A stretch of 64,000 bases of DNA from an uncultured Odoribacter sp. (GTDB lineage Bacteria; Bacteroidota; Bacteroidia; Bacteroidales; Marinifilaceae), in contig CALUKF010000011.1 of NCBI GenBank assembly GCA_944321145.1, positions 1 through 64,000 on the forward strand, read 5' to 3'. This document shows positions 1-9,238 of this stretch, one piece after another. Each line of letters starts with the position of its first letter. Position 1 is the first letter of the stretch. Below the pieces are notes generated by a model. The model had not been told where the DNA came from and searched no databases. It saw only the letters and a list, made by a program, of their open reading frames with translations. The translations under genes were made by a program, and so were the position numbers.

Positions 1-431
1 GCTTTTGCCTGTGCAATTAACGAGTTGGCAACTGCACTGTTACTTTCTGTTGCTACATCATTTACGCCATTTATCAAGGAGTTGTAAATGCCTATTGTCT
101 CGTATGCATTGTCCCAATAGAAGTCTGATGCGTTCAAGTCGTAATAAGGCTGCTGGAATGTATAGCTGGTATAGGTGTTAATGGCTGAGTAGCCAATATC
201 GTTATATTGATATCTTGCCTGATTTTCGCTTATTTCCAGGTTGTCCCCCAACGTAGCTAAGTAGCAGGTGTTGTTGTAAAGAAGGAAATAATTGATGGTG
301 TTCAGATTATTCAGTAGATTTTCATAATCTTCCACTTCTTCGGGAATTAATTTCCCCATAGGTTCCACGTCCAGGAAATTGGAGCAGGAAACACTGAGCC
401 AAAGTATCAGAATCAAATATAATTTTCTCAT
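1..431 (-). CDS. SusD/RagB-like nutrient-binding lipoprotein (5' part, truncated by window edge)
   Basis: Reading leftwards from the ATG at 431 gives an open frame to the window edge (about 143 residues). It starts MRKLYLILILWLSVSCSNFL, a signal peptide with a lipobox ending in Cys16, followed by LDVEPMGKLIPEEVEDYENLL, the usual opening of SusD-family proteins. SusD lipoproteins sit on the outer surface of the outer membrane and form a lid over the SusC channel. It lies directly downstream of the SusC gene (12 bp gap), so it is the last visible member of the sigma-FecR-SusC-SusD operon. The C-terminal part is outside the window, so the ligand cannot be guessed. Confidence 0.9.
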   Translation of the reverse strand, partial: MRKLYLILILWLSVSCSNFLDVEPMGKLIPEEVEDYENLLNNLNTINYFLLYNNTCYLATLGDNLEISENQARYQYNDIGYSAINTYTSYTFQQPYYDLNASDFYWDNAYETIGIYNSLINGVNDVATESNSAVANSLIAQAK

Positions 432-442
432 AACCGTAAAAT

Positions 443-3400
443 TTAAAATGTGAATGACAAACCTAAGTAAAATTCTGCCCGATGCGGTAAAGAAGTATAG
501 CCTTGCTGCGTCATGTCCATCGTTGAGCCGGTTTCATTGACTTCGGCAACTTCCGGGTCGATATCTACGCCTTTAGCTGTTACCGTAAACAAATTACGGG
601 CTTGGAAATAGAGTTTGGCGTTGGCTAAGCCGATGGCGGAAACAGCCTTCTCCGGCAAGCGGTAAGTCAAGGTAACGTCCCTTAGCTTCAGGTAATTTGC
701 TTTCCCGATAAAAATGTCTGCATACGGGAAGTAGAAACGGTCTGAACTGTAGCGTTGCAGGCGCGGGTAGATGGTGGTTTCCTCATCGCCCGGTTCACGC
801 CAGCGCTCGGTCACATGGCGGTTAATGTAGTTTGTTCCGGAAAAACTGTCTTTGCGGTATTTATGCCCCAGTTTGGCAATGAACATGAAAGACAGGTCGA
901 AGTTTTTATACGTGAACCAGTTGGTGAACGACATATCAAATTTCGGACGAGTTGTCCCGGCGTAAACCACATCTTCCGGATCAATTGCTTGTGACCCTAA
1001 CACGCGTTCGCCTTGAGCGTTCCAATAGGTCGCATGTCCTTCCTCATTCAAGCCTGCAAAGCGATAGACATACAAAGCATCCGCTGGCTTTCCTTCCACA
1101 ATCTGTGGCCTGCCGGTATAGCTGTTTGCATAGAGGCGGGTGAGGTTGTATTTCTTCACGTTGTTGAAGTTGTAACTCAGGTTGTACAGGGAGTGCCAAC
1201 GGAATTGGTCGTTTTTGATGACATCAGCTCCCAAGGCAATTTCGATACCGCTATTGCTCATTTCTCCCACATTTTTCATGAGGGAAGAGAAACCGGTTGT
1301 CGGGTCGTTCTGGTCATTAGCCAACAAGTCTGTGCTGTTGCGGTAATACCAGTCGAAGGTGAACTCGATGCGGTTATTCAGGAACATGGCATCCAAACCG
1401 ACATTTGTGGAAGCTGTCCTTTCCCAACGCAATTGGTCGTTTGCGGGTGATGAGATGGAATAGGAAATACCGCCGGTCTCTGTTTCGTAATCTCCTACGG
1501 ACAATATCATGAACGGACCTTGGTCTAAAGCGATGTTGCCATTGACGCCATAAGAAGCACGCAAATCTAATTTGTCTAGCCAGTTGACGGGATCCATGAA
1601 TTTCTCGTTTCTAATCTTCCAGGTTCCGCCGACAGACCACATGGGTTTATAGCGGTAATCCGGGTTGGTCCCGAAGAAGTTGGTCAGGTCTAAACGGATA
1701 CTTCCGCTGACGATGTAGCGATTGTCGTATTCGTATGAACCGTTGGCATACCAGGAAACGAAACGGTTGTCCGTGTAATTATAGCTACCTTCGTTCAGGT
1801 TTTGGCGATAAGTTGTTCCGGAGGTGCATATCATGTCGGAATTATAAGCGCCGCTTCCGTAATCTACAATGTTGATAGGAATAAATGAACCTGCCGTTTC
1901 GTTGTAACCTAAGCGGGTGGCATATACGTTGTTGTCGTAAGTGCTCCGGCGGACTTCATTTCCCGCCAAGAAGTGTACAAAATGCTTTTCCTCGTCGAAC
2001 GCACGCTGGAAATTGATTTGGGTACGGATGGTATAACTCTCGTTTATGCTGCGGCTTTCATCGATGACTGCTCCGTCCGGGAAATAGTGATTGGCGTTGT
2101 TGCTCTTGGAGGTCCCGTCGTTGTATTCGATGCGTACGGAATAAGCGTCTTTGTCGTGTACGGTCTTGTCCATCGTGCTGCCTCTTGTCCAGCTACCTCC
2201 GGCTTCAATATTCAGACCTTCCAGGATATTGACTTTCAATTTTCCGCTGAGACGGACTTGAAAATCTTCATTGTAAGTCATTTCTTTGGAAAGGTTCTCT
2301 ATCGGGTTGTAAGTCCAATCCTTCATCCCTGTGGCTGCTTCGTAAAGGGCAATCTTTCCAAGGGGTGTAGAGAATATGGTAGTTGGTTCTCCGGTTTCCG
2401 GGTCAATCAGATTGTCGTATGGTTGAATCAAAGCGTCTTCCTCCCAACCGACAAAGTGCTCGTAAGTCTGATAAGGCTCTTCGTTCTTACGGTAAACGAC
2501 ATTAGCCTGCGCTCCGAAAGTCACCCATTTATTAGGAGTCCACTCATTATTTAAATCCAAAATCAAACGTGAGCCTTTGGTATGAAGCCAATCGCCACGC
2601 TCGCCCAAATAGTTGATGCTGGCGTTGAAAAGATTAGTCTCGCTGCCGCCAGAAATACGGATATTGTGAGAATGGTTCAGATAGTTGCGGAACAGGTGGT
2701 CTTCCACTTGTTGCAAACCGTCCACTTTTTTCAACTCCTCAATTTTGGCATCAGCCTCCGCCTGGGTTATATCGCCGTTCATTGCCAACAAAGTATAATA
2801 AGTAGCCTGTCCGAAAGGATATTTCTCACCAAGATCATGCCAACTGGTATTCTGGCTGAACAAATCTAACTCCGCGTCGATATAGCCTTCTGTAGAAACA
2901 CGATTCAATTTAGAGAGGTCGGGCTTCAACGTTACGCTGAAAGTACCTTTGTAAGAGACATTCAGGCTTCCCCGCTCTCCTCTTTTGGTTGTGATGACAA
3001 TCACGCCATTGGCTGCCCGTGAACCATAAATAGAAGCTGCAACGGCGTCTTTCAACACAGTAATATTCTCGATGTTCTCCGGGTTGATGGATTCAATATC
3101 GCCCTCGATGGGATAGCCATCAACCACCAATAACGGATCTTTCTCCGCATTAAAGGTTGATACACCACGGATTTCGATGTTGCCTTTCCGATCTACAACC
3201 ACACCGGTCATCATACCTTCCAAGACAGAATTCAAATTGGGCTGCAATTTGGTTTCTAAACGTTCGGCGTTAATTGTGCTGAAAGAACCTGTTGCCCGTT
3301 CTTTCAAGATGGTTTGGTAACCAGTTACAACTACTTCTGCCAAGTCTTCTGTTTCCTCTTGCATCGTAATGTTAATGGCTTCTTGCCCGGTATAAGCCAC

Positions 3401-3952
3401 TTCCTGTGTTTTCATGCCAACAAACGAAAAGACAATTGTTATGCCGCTTGCCTCTGGAACATCCAGACTCCAATTGCCGTCTACATCGGTTGCTACGCCA
3501 AGCGAAGTGCCTTTAATCTGCACCGTTACGCCAGGCAATGGCAAACCATTCTGGTCAATGACCTTACCTTTCAAAGTTACCACTTCTTGTGGCAAACTTG
3601 GAGTTGCACGCTTCACAATGAAAACCACATCGTTTTCAAAGCGGCATTCCAAAGGTGTCGGAGCAAAAACACGTTCCAACATTTCTTTGACATCCTCATT
3701 TTCAGAGATTACGTTTACGGCGGGCAATTCCTTCACGTAATCTTCATTGAACACAAACCGCAAGCCGGTTTGCTTCTTCACTTCCCTGAACAATTTCAAG
3801 ACACTGGAATCTTGCAAGTCCAAAGATACTAACTTCTGTGAATACGTCGTAGCTGAAGCTCCCAATGCAAACGACAACATCAGGATCATGAGCGGATTCA
3901 TCATTCTGCACGACTTCCATAGCCTATGCAGCGAAAGTTGATTAATTCTCAT
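443..3952 (-). CDS. SusC/RagA-family TonB-dependent outer-membrane receptor with STN domain
   Basis: About 1169 residues from the ATG at 3952 (MRINQLSLHR); a longer frame exists but this start precedes the signal segment directly. Order seen: signal/anchor (to about 40), STN secretin/TonB short N-terminal domain (about 45-115), carboxypeptidase-regulatory-like beta domain (about 125-205), plug with SRAANGVIVITTKRG, then a 22-strand-type barrel ending in an aromatic residue (LGLSFTF). STN-bearing receptors signal substrate occupancy to a FecR anti-sigma in the inner membrane; the matching FecR and ECF sigma genes lie immediately upstream in the same direction. Imports an unknown ligand with the SusD partner. 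Confidence 0.95.
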   Translation of the reverse strand: MRINQLSLHRLWKSCRMMNPLMILMLSFALGASATTYSQKLVSLDLQDSSVLKLFREVKKQTGLRFVFNEDYVKELPAVNVISENEDVKEMLERVFAPTPLECRFENDVVFIVKRATPSLPQEVVTLKGKVIDQNGLPLPGVTVQIKGTSLGVATDVDGNWSLDVPEASGITIVFSFVGMKTQEVAYTGQEAINITMQEETEDLAEVVVTGYQTILKERATGSFSTINAERLETKLQPNLNSVLEGMMTGVVVDRKGNIEIRGVSTFNAEKDPLLVVDGYPIEGDIESINPENIENITVLKDAVAASIYGSRAANGVIVITTKRGERGSLNVSYKGTFSVTLKPDLSKLNRVSTEGYIDAELDLFSQNTSWHDLGEKYPFGQATYYTLLAMNGDITQAEADAKIEELKKVDGLQQVEDHLFRNYLNHSHNIRISGGSETNLFNASINYLGERGDWLHTKGSRLILDLNNEWTPNKWVTFGAQANVVYRKNEEPYQTYEHFVGWEEDALIQPYDNLIDPETGEPTTIFSTPLGKIALYEAATGMKDWTYNPIENLSKEMTYNEDFQVRLSGKLKVNILEGLNIEAGGSWTRGSTMDKTVHDKDAYSVRIEYNDGTSKSNNANHYFPDGAVIDESRSINESYTIRTQINFQRAFDEEKHFVHFLAGNEVRRSTYDNNVYATRLGYNETAGSFIPINIVDYGSGAYNSDMICTSGTTYRQNLNEGSYNYTDNRFVSWYANGSYEYDNRYIVSGSIRLDLTNFFGTNPDYRYKPMWSVGGTWKIRNEKFMDPVNWLDKLDLRASYGVNGNIALDQGPFMILSVGDYETETGGISYSISSPANDQLRWERTASTNVGLDAMFLNNRIEFTFDWYYRNSTDLLANDQNDPTTGFSSLMKNVGEMSNSGIEIALGADVIKNDQFRWHSLYNLSYNFNNVKKYNLTRLYANSYTGRPQIVEGKPADALYVYRFAGLNEEGHATYWNAQGERVLGSQAIDPEDVVYAGTTRPKFDMSFTNWFTYKNFDLSFMFIAKLGHKYRKDSFSGTNYINRHVTERWREPGDEETTIYPRLQRYSSDRFYFPYADIFIGKANYLKLRDVTLTYRLPEKAVSAIGLANAKLYFQARNLFTVTAKGVDIDPEVAEVNETGSTMDMTQQGYTSLPHRAEFYLGLSFTF

Positions 3953-4007
3953 AATTTTACGTTTTAGATGAAACAATGCCGGGAAAAAATTTCTTCTTCC
4001 CCGATTT

Positions 4008-5138
4008 TTATTCTATTATTAAGCAATTCCCTTTTATATTCACGTGAATGTCGGAAGTCTCTTCAAAAAAGTAAAGCAAAGTACTTACTTCCGAATAACG
4101 CTTCATGTCGCCGGAAAAACGAATATGACGCGCCTCATCATTTGCAAAGAAGACTTCCACGTTATACCAACGTGACAGTTTTTCCATAATGCTTTCCAAA
4201 GTCTCATTATTAAAAACAAAATCCCCGTCCTTCCAAGCAATGTAGCTGTGTATGTCTACATTTTCAACCTCGATTTTCTCGGAAGCAGTTTTCCATGTCG
4301 CCTTCTGTCCCGGCAAAATTTTAGTTTCTTGCTGTGCACAACGAATGCCTACGCTGCCTTCTACCAAAACCGTCTCCACCTGCCCCGGCGTATAGTTGTT
4401 TATATCGAATATTGTACCATAAGCTTTTACTGCTGTACCATCTACTTGCACAACAAATGGGTTATGAGGGTTTGGTGCGATTTCGAAATATCCCTCGCCT
4501 TTTAACAAAACGGTTCGTTCCCCGTTTGCAGGAAAGCTCACCGGATATTGCAACTCGCTTTCCGAGTTCAATCGAATATAAGTGCTATCCGACAATACAA
4601 TGGAGAACTCACCCCCTTTGGGCACGATGACTTTATTATACAAGGTTTGCGCAAGCGATGAAGCTGTATAACAAATTTTACCTTCCGCATCAATCTGAAT
4701 AGAGGCACCGTCTTTTTCTTTCAAATTCTGGGTGATTGAATCCATAGTGATTTGCTCCCCATTAGAAAGCACCAAGACTGCCCGCGGACTCCCCGGTTGA
4801 ATATTCTGAACCACTTCCACAGAAGAAGAGGGCACTTTCTGCAAATAAACCAACATCCAACACACACAACCCAACACAATGGCTACGGAAGCTGCGATTG
4901 CCCCTATTCGATACAATTTATGTTTTCGAAGTTTTCTTTCAATGATTTTGAAATCACCTTGGATAAGATTTCCTCGAATTCCCCAACGCATATCTAAGAA
5001 ATTCCGCCGGAAACTCTTAAATTTGCGTTTGTTTTCAGGATTGGCATTCATCCAATGCTCAACGGCTTCCCGTTCTTTGTCGGAAAGTTCGCCTGAAAAA
5101 TAGTCCAATAACCGTTGCTCCCAAAATTGATTATCCAT
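4008..5138 (-). CDS. FecR-family anti-sigma factor (DUF4974)
   Basis: 376 residues. A cytoplasmic N-terminal domain (1-75, rich in charged residues) binds the sigma factor; one membrane span at about 77-99 (IGAIAASVAIVLGCVC); periplasmic FecR domain with VIVPKGGEFSIVLSDST and LLKGEGYFEIAPNPHNPF, then a C-terminal DUF4974 domain (about 300-376, NETLESIMEKLSRWYNVEV) that resembles an STN fold and contacts the receptor. It sits between the ECF sigma gene (40 bp upstream) and the SusC gene (55 bp downstream), the standard order of cell-surface-signalling operons in Bacteroidota. Function is family knowledge; the ligand is unknown. Confidence 0.93.
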   Translation of the reverse strand: MDNQFWEQRLLDYFSGELSDKEREAVEHWMNANPENKRKFKSFRRNFLDMRWGIRGNLIQGDFKIIERKLRKHKLYRIGAIAASVAIVLGCVCWMLVYLQKVPSSSVEVVQNIQPGSPRAVLVLSNGEQITMDSITQNLKEKDGASIQIDAEGKICYTASSLAQTLYNKVIVPKGGEFSIVLSDSTYIRLNSESELQYPVSFPANGERTVLLKGEGYFEIAPNPHNPFVVQVDGTAVKAYGTIFDINNYTPGQVETVLVEGSVGIRCAQQETKILPGQKATWKTASEKIEVENVDIHSYIAWKDGDFVFNNETLESIMEKLSRWYNVEVFFANDEARHIRFSGDMKRYSEVSTLLYFFEETSDIHVNIKGNCLIIE

Positions 5139-5178
5139 TACGTTTTTATTATCTGTACATATTAGAGACAGATAAAAC

Positions 5179-5766
5179 TCAAAAACGGTTGAATGGATTT
5201 CTCATTTTTTTCAGCAGGTAAACAAAAAAAATTTCAACATCAGCACCAAAAGTACTTCGCAACGTCTTTAATGAATTCACTAACAATGTCTTTAGTGTAG
5301 CTATCGAAATTCCCAATTTTTCAGCAGCTTCCTTATAATGCAATCCCTCTACATATATGCACTTTACCACATCACGGCTACGGGGTGGCAGTTTTTCTAC
5401 CGCTTTCATTACCCGCGCAATCAAGTCATCTATACCGGAATCGTATTCTTCCCATACAGGCACAACCCGGTCAATGCCATAAACATCACGCAAAGGATCA
5501 TGTTTCTCCAAGTGATTTAAAGCCCTATTGCGCACAGAGGTATGCAAGTATTCCTTCAATTTATCAGGTTCCGTGTGATCTAAACTCTGCTTTTCCCAAA
5601 TGGAAATGAAAAACTCCTGAACCAAATCTTCGCTTGCCGGAATATTATTCAAAAAGGTATCTGCCCATACGACCAAAGCCTTATAATATTTTTGATACAA
5701 GGCTTCCAAACCTTGCTTATCCCGCTTTTTTAATAATTCGCAAATGATTTGGTCTGACAATTCCAT
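5179..5766 (-). CDS. ECF RNA polymerase sigma factor (Bacteroidetes sigma-70 family)
   Basis: 195 residues. Region 2 is at about 20-85 (YQKYYKALVVWADTFL, SEDLVQEFFISIWEK) and region 4 at about 125-180, with the helix-turn-helix LHYKEAAEKLGISIATLKTL. Regions 3 and 1 are absent, as expected for group IV sigma factors. First gene of the sigma-FecR-SusC-SusD operon; it should activate the operon when the receptor signal releases it from FecR. The 296 bp upstream hold no other gene and no clear TAnnTTTG box that I could find. Confidence 0.93.
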   Translation of the reverse strand: MELSDQIICELLKKRDKQGLEALYQKYYKALVVWADTFLNNIPASEDLVQEFFISIWEKQSLDHTEPDKLKEYLHTSVRNRALNHLEKHDPLRDVYGIDRVVPVWEEYDSGIDDLIARVMKAVEKLPPRSRDVVKCIYVEGLHYKEAAEKLGISIATLKTLLVNSLKTLRSTFGADVEIFFVYLLKKMRNPFNRF

Positions 5767-6012
5767 AAACTTACCTATTCTCGCATATTTTATTTATAAA
5801 AATCGATGGCACAATTACAATCCACAGACGAAATTTGCCGATACAACTTTTCATTGCAAAGGAGCAAAAAATAATCTTCACTCACAATCAAATTTCAATT
5901 TTTCTCCAAGAATTATTGAAAATCTATCCGGCAATATCCCTAAAAACTCATCAACTCTTAAGTAACCAAGCAAACTACACTTCATTTTTCTACAGCCCCT
6001 CCCGCCAGTCGC

Positions 6013-6042
6013 AAAAAAGGCGCGTCCTTGCGGCGCGCCTTT
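6013..6042 (-). terminator. Rho-independent terminator
   Basis: Nine-base-pair stem (aaaggcgcg / cgcgccttt, 6016-6024 and 6034-6042) with a 9-nt loop; the A-run at 6013-6018 becomes a U-run on the minus strand. It ends transcription of the DUF6266 gene 20 bp after its stop codon. Confidence 0.85.
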
Positions 6043-6062
6043 ATTCATCTTGCCTCAAACGG

Positions 6063-6704
6063 CTACTCCAAGGGCAAATACATCGAAGTCGATGCCATCT
6101 TCCCTTTCGCAGTCCGTGCAAAAGCATATACATGCAGCTCGCCGTCCATATAAGCGGGGATGGTCAGCGTCACCGACTCCCCGCCGCCGCGAGTGCCGAT
6201 TTCCATCACCTTACAGCGGAAAATCTCCCCGTCGCTCACCACGACGGCATACACTTTGTCGTCCGCTTCGCAATATGTGCCGAACTCCCCGTCCGGTGTC
6301 ACCGAGAACATCAGGTTATTTCCTCCTTCTTCCCGTGTCACCGCGACCGTCGGCGGCACTACAATGCCCTCGGCGCACCGCAGCCTTGCAAAGTCCACCG
6401 CGACTTCCCTGCTCTCCAAATCCGTTACCGTCACAATGTCCTTATTCCGGTGCATGAACATATTGCCCGGTGTCCAGTCCTTCTTCAGGTCTACGAAACC
6501 CAAACGCAAAGCGGGTACCATCGCACGGCTCAGCCGCACCAATTCTCCAAACTTCAACTGCTGCTCCATTTGGAATTCATTCACTGTCTTGGGCATATTC
6601 GATTCTCTCTTTCTGCCCATTTGTTGTCCGTTATGGACGTAATAGGAAATATTTCCTATCCTGCCTTGAAGGCGCTCTAATGAAGCTAAATCTATTTTAG
6701 CCAT
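6063..6704 (-). CDS. DUF6266 family protein
   Basis: 213 residues, no signal peptide. The N-terminus (LQGRIGNISYYVHNGQQMGR ... KTVNEFQMEQQLKFGELVRL) matches the layout I know from DUF6266 proteins: a GxxGxxSxY-type opening followed by a T-xx-Q-xxQ-R/K-xF segment, then beta-rich repeats (VTREEGGNNLMFSVTPDGEF; SVTLTIPAYMDGELHVYAFA). Function is unknown; members are often described as Bacteroidota-specific and some resemble phage-head or surface beta proteins, but nothing here proves either. It has its own terminator and is followed (leftwards) by the sigma operon. Confidence 0.7.
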   Translation of the reverse strand: MAKIDLASLERLQGRIGNISYYVHNGQQMGRKRESNMPKTVNEFQMEQQLKFGELVRLSRAMVPALRLGFVDLKKDWTPGNMFMHRNKDIVTVTDLESREVAVDFARLRCAEGIVVPPTVAVTREEGGNNLMFSVTPDGEFGTYCEADDKVYAVVVSDGEIFRCKVMEIGTRGGGESVTLTIPAYMDGELHVYAFARTAKGKMASTSMYLPLE

Positions 6705-6920
6705 GATAAAATTATTTTAAAATATTATTCTTCGTACGATCATAAATATCACGTACAATATGAAAATGCCCTAATCCACTTCCAAAATCAACCATTTTCG
6801 AAAAAAAATTCATCCCTCCTTCCAAAAAAAATCCCTACAACAAAGTAAAACTGCTAATTACCAATCAAATACAACATGAAAAAATTTTCTCTCTGCACAA
6901 AAAAAATACACATACAGGCA

Positions 6921-6954
6921 AAAAAATACCGGCAGCCATCACAACTGCCGGTAT
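6921..6954 (-). terminator. Rho-independent terminator
   Basis: Perfect 10-bp stem (ataccggcag / ctgccggtat, 6926-6935 and 6945-6954), 9-nt loop, preceded on the plus strand by six A (6921-6926) that give the U-run on the minus strand. Terminates the lipoprotein gene that ends at 7004. The remaining sequence between 6705 and 6920 is AT-rich and holds no gene that I can support. Confidence 0.85.
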
Positions 6955-7003
6955 CCCTAGGCGCAAACTTCCGTTTCGCCCCTCAAGTATATAACTTATT
7001 CCT

Positions 7004-7579
7004 TCAATCTTCCGATGGCGTGATTTTCACCCCCACCTTGCCATTAATAACAGCGGTTTCCGTCGCCGAACCGCCTCCATACGGCATCTTGTCCGACACC
7101 ACGCAATCCTTAAATTCCACCTCAATATACTCGCCCTTCTCATAGCTCGTCACCACCAAACTCCCCTTGGCACTATAAAAATACCACAAATCCCCATCAT
7201 ACGACGGGTCGGAATCCACCCAGCCCGAAATAAACCAATTATATTCCTCGCCATCCTCCACTACAAGCTCGCACAAATTCACCCCCTCGCGCAGGTAAAT
7301 CTCGCACAACTCATCCTGCTCCGGAATAAGAATGCCGAACGAAGTCCGGCTGAGAAGCGGCATATTAACCTGAATGTTAATACTCCCCAAATCCTCCTCC
7401 GCCGTCACATTCTCCACCTCAATCGCCTCACCGTCAATCGTAATCGTACACTCATAATCCCCGTCGCCACGCAACGCATCATCCCACGCTTCCTTGTCCT
7501 CCTCGCTGCATCCTGCGGCAAACAACCCCATGCCGGCAACCGCCAGCATGCAAACCAACCGATTCATAAACTTTTTCAT
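7004..7579 (-). CDS. Small acidic lipoprotein of unknown function
   Basis: 191 residues from the ATG at 7579 (MKKFMNRLVCMLAVAGMGLF), with a lipobox AAGC followed by SEEDKE. An upstream ATG at 7588 adds three residues and cannot be excluded. The mature part is strongly acidic and beta-rich, ending in MPYGGGSATETAVINGKVGVKI. No family recognised. It follows the barrel gene at 7695-8375 by 115 bp in the same direction and ends at its own terminator, so the two may be co-transcribed; an outer-membrane lipoprotein paired with a barrel is plausible but unproven. Confidence 0.75.
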   Translation of the reverse strand: MKKFMNRLVCMLAVAGMGLFAAGCSEEDKEAWDDALRGDGDYECTITIDGEAIEVENVTAEEDLGSINIQVNMPLLSRTSFGILIPEQDELCEIYLREGVNLCELVVEDGEEYNWFISGWVDSDPSYDGDLWYFYSAKGSLVVTSYEKGEYIEVEFKDCVVSDKMPYGGGSATETAVINGKVGVKITPSED

Positions 7580-7694
7580 ATCCATCATCTTTAATATTCA
7601 ACATCTCCTTAAAACAGGCGCCGCCTATCTTCCCGACCGTCGGCGCCCTCGGGCGCAAACGCCCATTATACAACAACTAAAAGTAGTACCTGCC

Positions 7695-8375
7695 TTACTT
7701 CTTTTTAAACCGCCACTCATTAAACGTCCATTGGAAGCGGAAATAAGCGGTATTACCCTTCAAAGACTTCGTATCCCCGGATTCAGGAGTATAATCGGCA
7801 AGCTTTGTGAAAGGAAGCTCCATCCCCCAGCTGATGCCGAATTTCTTTTTAAACTTAAGCCCGATATTGTAACAAATGCCCACATCAAACCCTTTCGCTT
7901 TCACTTCTTCAGAGTCAAACTTTTTCAATGCAAAGGCAAAGTACGGTCCCAAATCCACAAAAGCCTGGAACTTCTTAAAATTGTAAATGCCACCTGCCCG
8001 AAGCGGAATCGACAACTGCCGAATTTTGAAATTATCGACAAACAGCCGGCCTCCAATCCCATCCTCCGTAGGAGTTTTCTTGCCGCCCTTTTTGCTCAAA
8101 TGCAACCCAGCTGCTCCATACACGCCCAAGTTGTCGTCAAGATAAGACTTAAAAATTTTTCTCGCGTCAAGTCCCAAAGTAAAGCTCATTTTGCCCTCGT
8201 CATACGGCTCGCTTGCCGACAAGGCAGCGAATCCCACCGACACCGTATAATCCAAATTCGAGAAAAAAGATTTTGCACCCCCTGAAGTCTTGGCAGTGCT
8301 TTCAGTTTCCTGTGCCTGCGCAAACGAAAAGGCGCAGCACAACATAACGCATAAAATAACGATTCTTTTTGTCAT
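7695..8375 (-). CDS. Outer-membrane beta-barrel protein (PorT-like family)
   Basis: 226 residues. Signal peptide MTKRIVILCVMLCCAFSFAQ with cleavage after AQA; the rest alternates short beta strands rich in Gly and aromatics (YTVSVGFAALSASEPYDEG, LGVYGAAGLHLSKKGGKK, IPLRAGGIYNFKKFQAFVD) and ends with the aromatic-rich strand YFRFQWTFNEWRFKKK. This is the pattern of the small (8-stranded) outer-membrane barrels common in Bacteroidales. Specific role unknown. Its 3' neighbour is the small acidic lipoprotein; upstream lies the 6S-like RNA on the same strand. Confidence 0.8.
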   Translation of the reverse strand: MTKRIVILCVMLCCAFSFAQAQETESTAKTSGGAKSFFSNLDYTVSVGFAALSASEPYDEGKMSFTLGLDARKIFKSYLDDNLGVYGAAGLHLSKKGGKKTPTEDGIGGRLFVDNFKIRQLSIPLRAGGIYNFKKFQAFVDLGPYFAFALKKFDSEEVKAKGFDVGICYNIGLKFKKKFGISWGMELPFTKLADYTPESGDTKSLKGNTAYFRFQWTFNEWRFKKK

Positions 8376-8487
8376 AGTGTTTGTTTGATTTTATTGTTTA
8401 ACTTGCTTCTTTTTTGTTACTTCAAATTCTGTTTTCTTCATTTTTTCCTTTTCTGTTTTAGTCCAAAATCCCGAAAGTTAAGACAAT

Positions 8488-8641
8488 AAAAAAGCGTGGA
8501 CTAATCACTTCGTCTACGCTCTTAGAGGTATCGCCAAACACCGTTGCCGCAATATACGAGTAAAAGCCCACGCCGGGTGGCGTGAGCATCAACTTTTACT
8601 CTTGCGGCAGTTTTGAAATTTTGGCGAAATTTACTAAGAGC
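8488..8641 (-). ncRNA. ssrS: Structured non-coding RNA, candidate 6S RNA (ssrS)
   Basis: Read on the minus strand, the region folds into one long interrupted hairpin. Paired arms (plus coordinates): gctcttag 8518-8525 with 8634-8641; tcgccaaa 8531-8538 with 8620-8627; tgccgcaa 8545-8552 with 8602-8609; gagtaaaag 8558-8566 with 8593-8601; cacgcc 8569-8574 with 8579-8584 closing a gggt loop. An asymmetric internal bubble (8539-8544 against 8610-8619) sits in the middle. A separate terminator hairpin (8494-8501 with 8512-8519) is followed by six U on the minus strand (A-run 8488-8493). A near-consensus -7 box (taaagcta at 8647-8654, minus) lies just before the 5' end. A rod with central bubble plus terminator is the shape of 6S RNA, which binds RNA polymerase. 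The identity is inferred from shape only. Confidence 0.55.
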
Positions 8642-9126
8642 AAGAATAAAGCTAACGCTTCTTTATCTTATGTCTTTAATGTACAGTCTCTTTTATTTTA
8701 CCATAGGCAAATCCTTTTTATGGGTTCTACAATGCCCCAAAATTAGAGTTTTCCCTTCTCATAAGCAAAATTTTATCACAAAATGTTTTAGAAACGCCTC
8801 ATTTCAGCCAAAAACATGCCCGAAAAAGCATTTTTTCACACATTTTCTTCCCACCCTTCTTTCTCCCTCATGTTCAGCACCTTTCCCCGTCCCATCCGAC
8901 TATCATCTACGAGTTATCTCCGATTCACTAACGAGTCATTAACGTTAAAAAGTAGTATATGATTCGTTACTAAAAAGAAATTTTCTTATACTTGGCTGTC
9001 GAAAGGGAGGGGGAAGGGCAGGAAAACGAAGGGGGAAGAGACGAAAAAGGGAGGGAAAGACTGAAAAAGGCAAAGAAAACGGAGGGAAACGACAGGGGAA
9101 ATCTCCCAAAACTCTCCACAAACAAA
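8642..9126. other. Intergenic region without recognisable gene
   Basis: AT-rich at its left end, purine-rich at 9001-9100. Short open frames on both strands (for example 8613-8942 and 8945-9136) are low-complexity and overlap the RNA, so I do not call them. Apart from the probable promoter of the ncRNA at 8647-8654, I see nothing here. Confidence 0.5.
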
Positions 9127-9127
9127 A

Positions 9128-9194
9128 AGGGTGCATCGTTCATTACGACACCCTCTCATACATCAAAGCCCCGGCTTCCGGAAGCCGAGGCTTT
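9128..9194. repeat. Two intergenic hairpins
   Basis: First hairpin: agggtg (9128-9133) with caccct (9149-9154), flanked by an A-run at 9124-9128 and so capable of terminating minus-strand transcription. Second hairpin: aaagcc 9165-9170 with ggcttt 9189-9194 enclosing the perfect palindrome cggcttccggaagccg (9172-9187), with no adjacent T-run on either strand. Together with the terminator at 9201-9228 they make three hairpins in 100 bp downstream of the protease gene. Confidence 0.6.
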
Positions 9195-9200
9195 GTGATT

Positions 9201-9228
9201 AAAAAAGAAGGTGTGCCTTTGACACACC
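9201..9228 (-). terminator. Rho-independent terminator
   Basis: Stem ggtgtg / cacacc (9210-9215 and 9223-9228) with a 7-nt loop, and six A at 9201-9206 that read as a U-run on the minus strand. It lies 11 bp beyond the stop of the metzincin-like gene. Confidence 0.8.
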
Positions 9229-9238
9229 CTCGGAATAT

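Noticed and set aside
8613-9136. Short open frames on both strands around the 6S-like RNA
   Set aside because: Low-complexity peptides that overlap RNA structure or purine-rich DNA; no start context or family.
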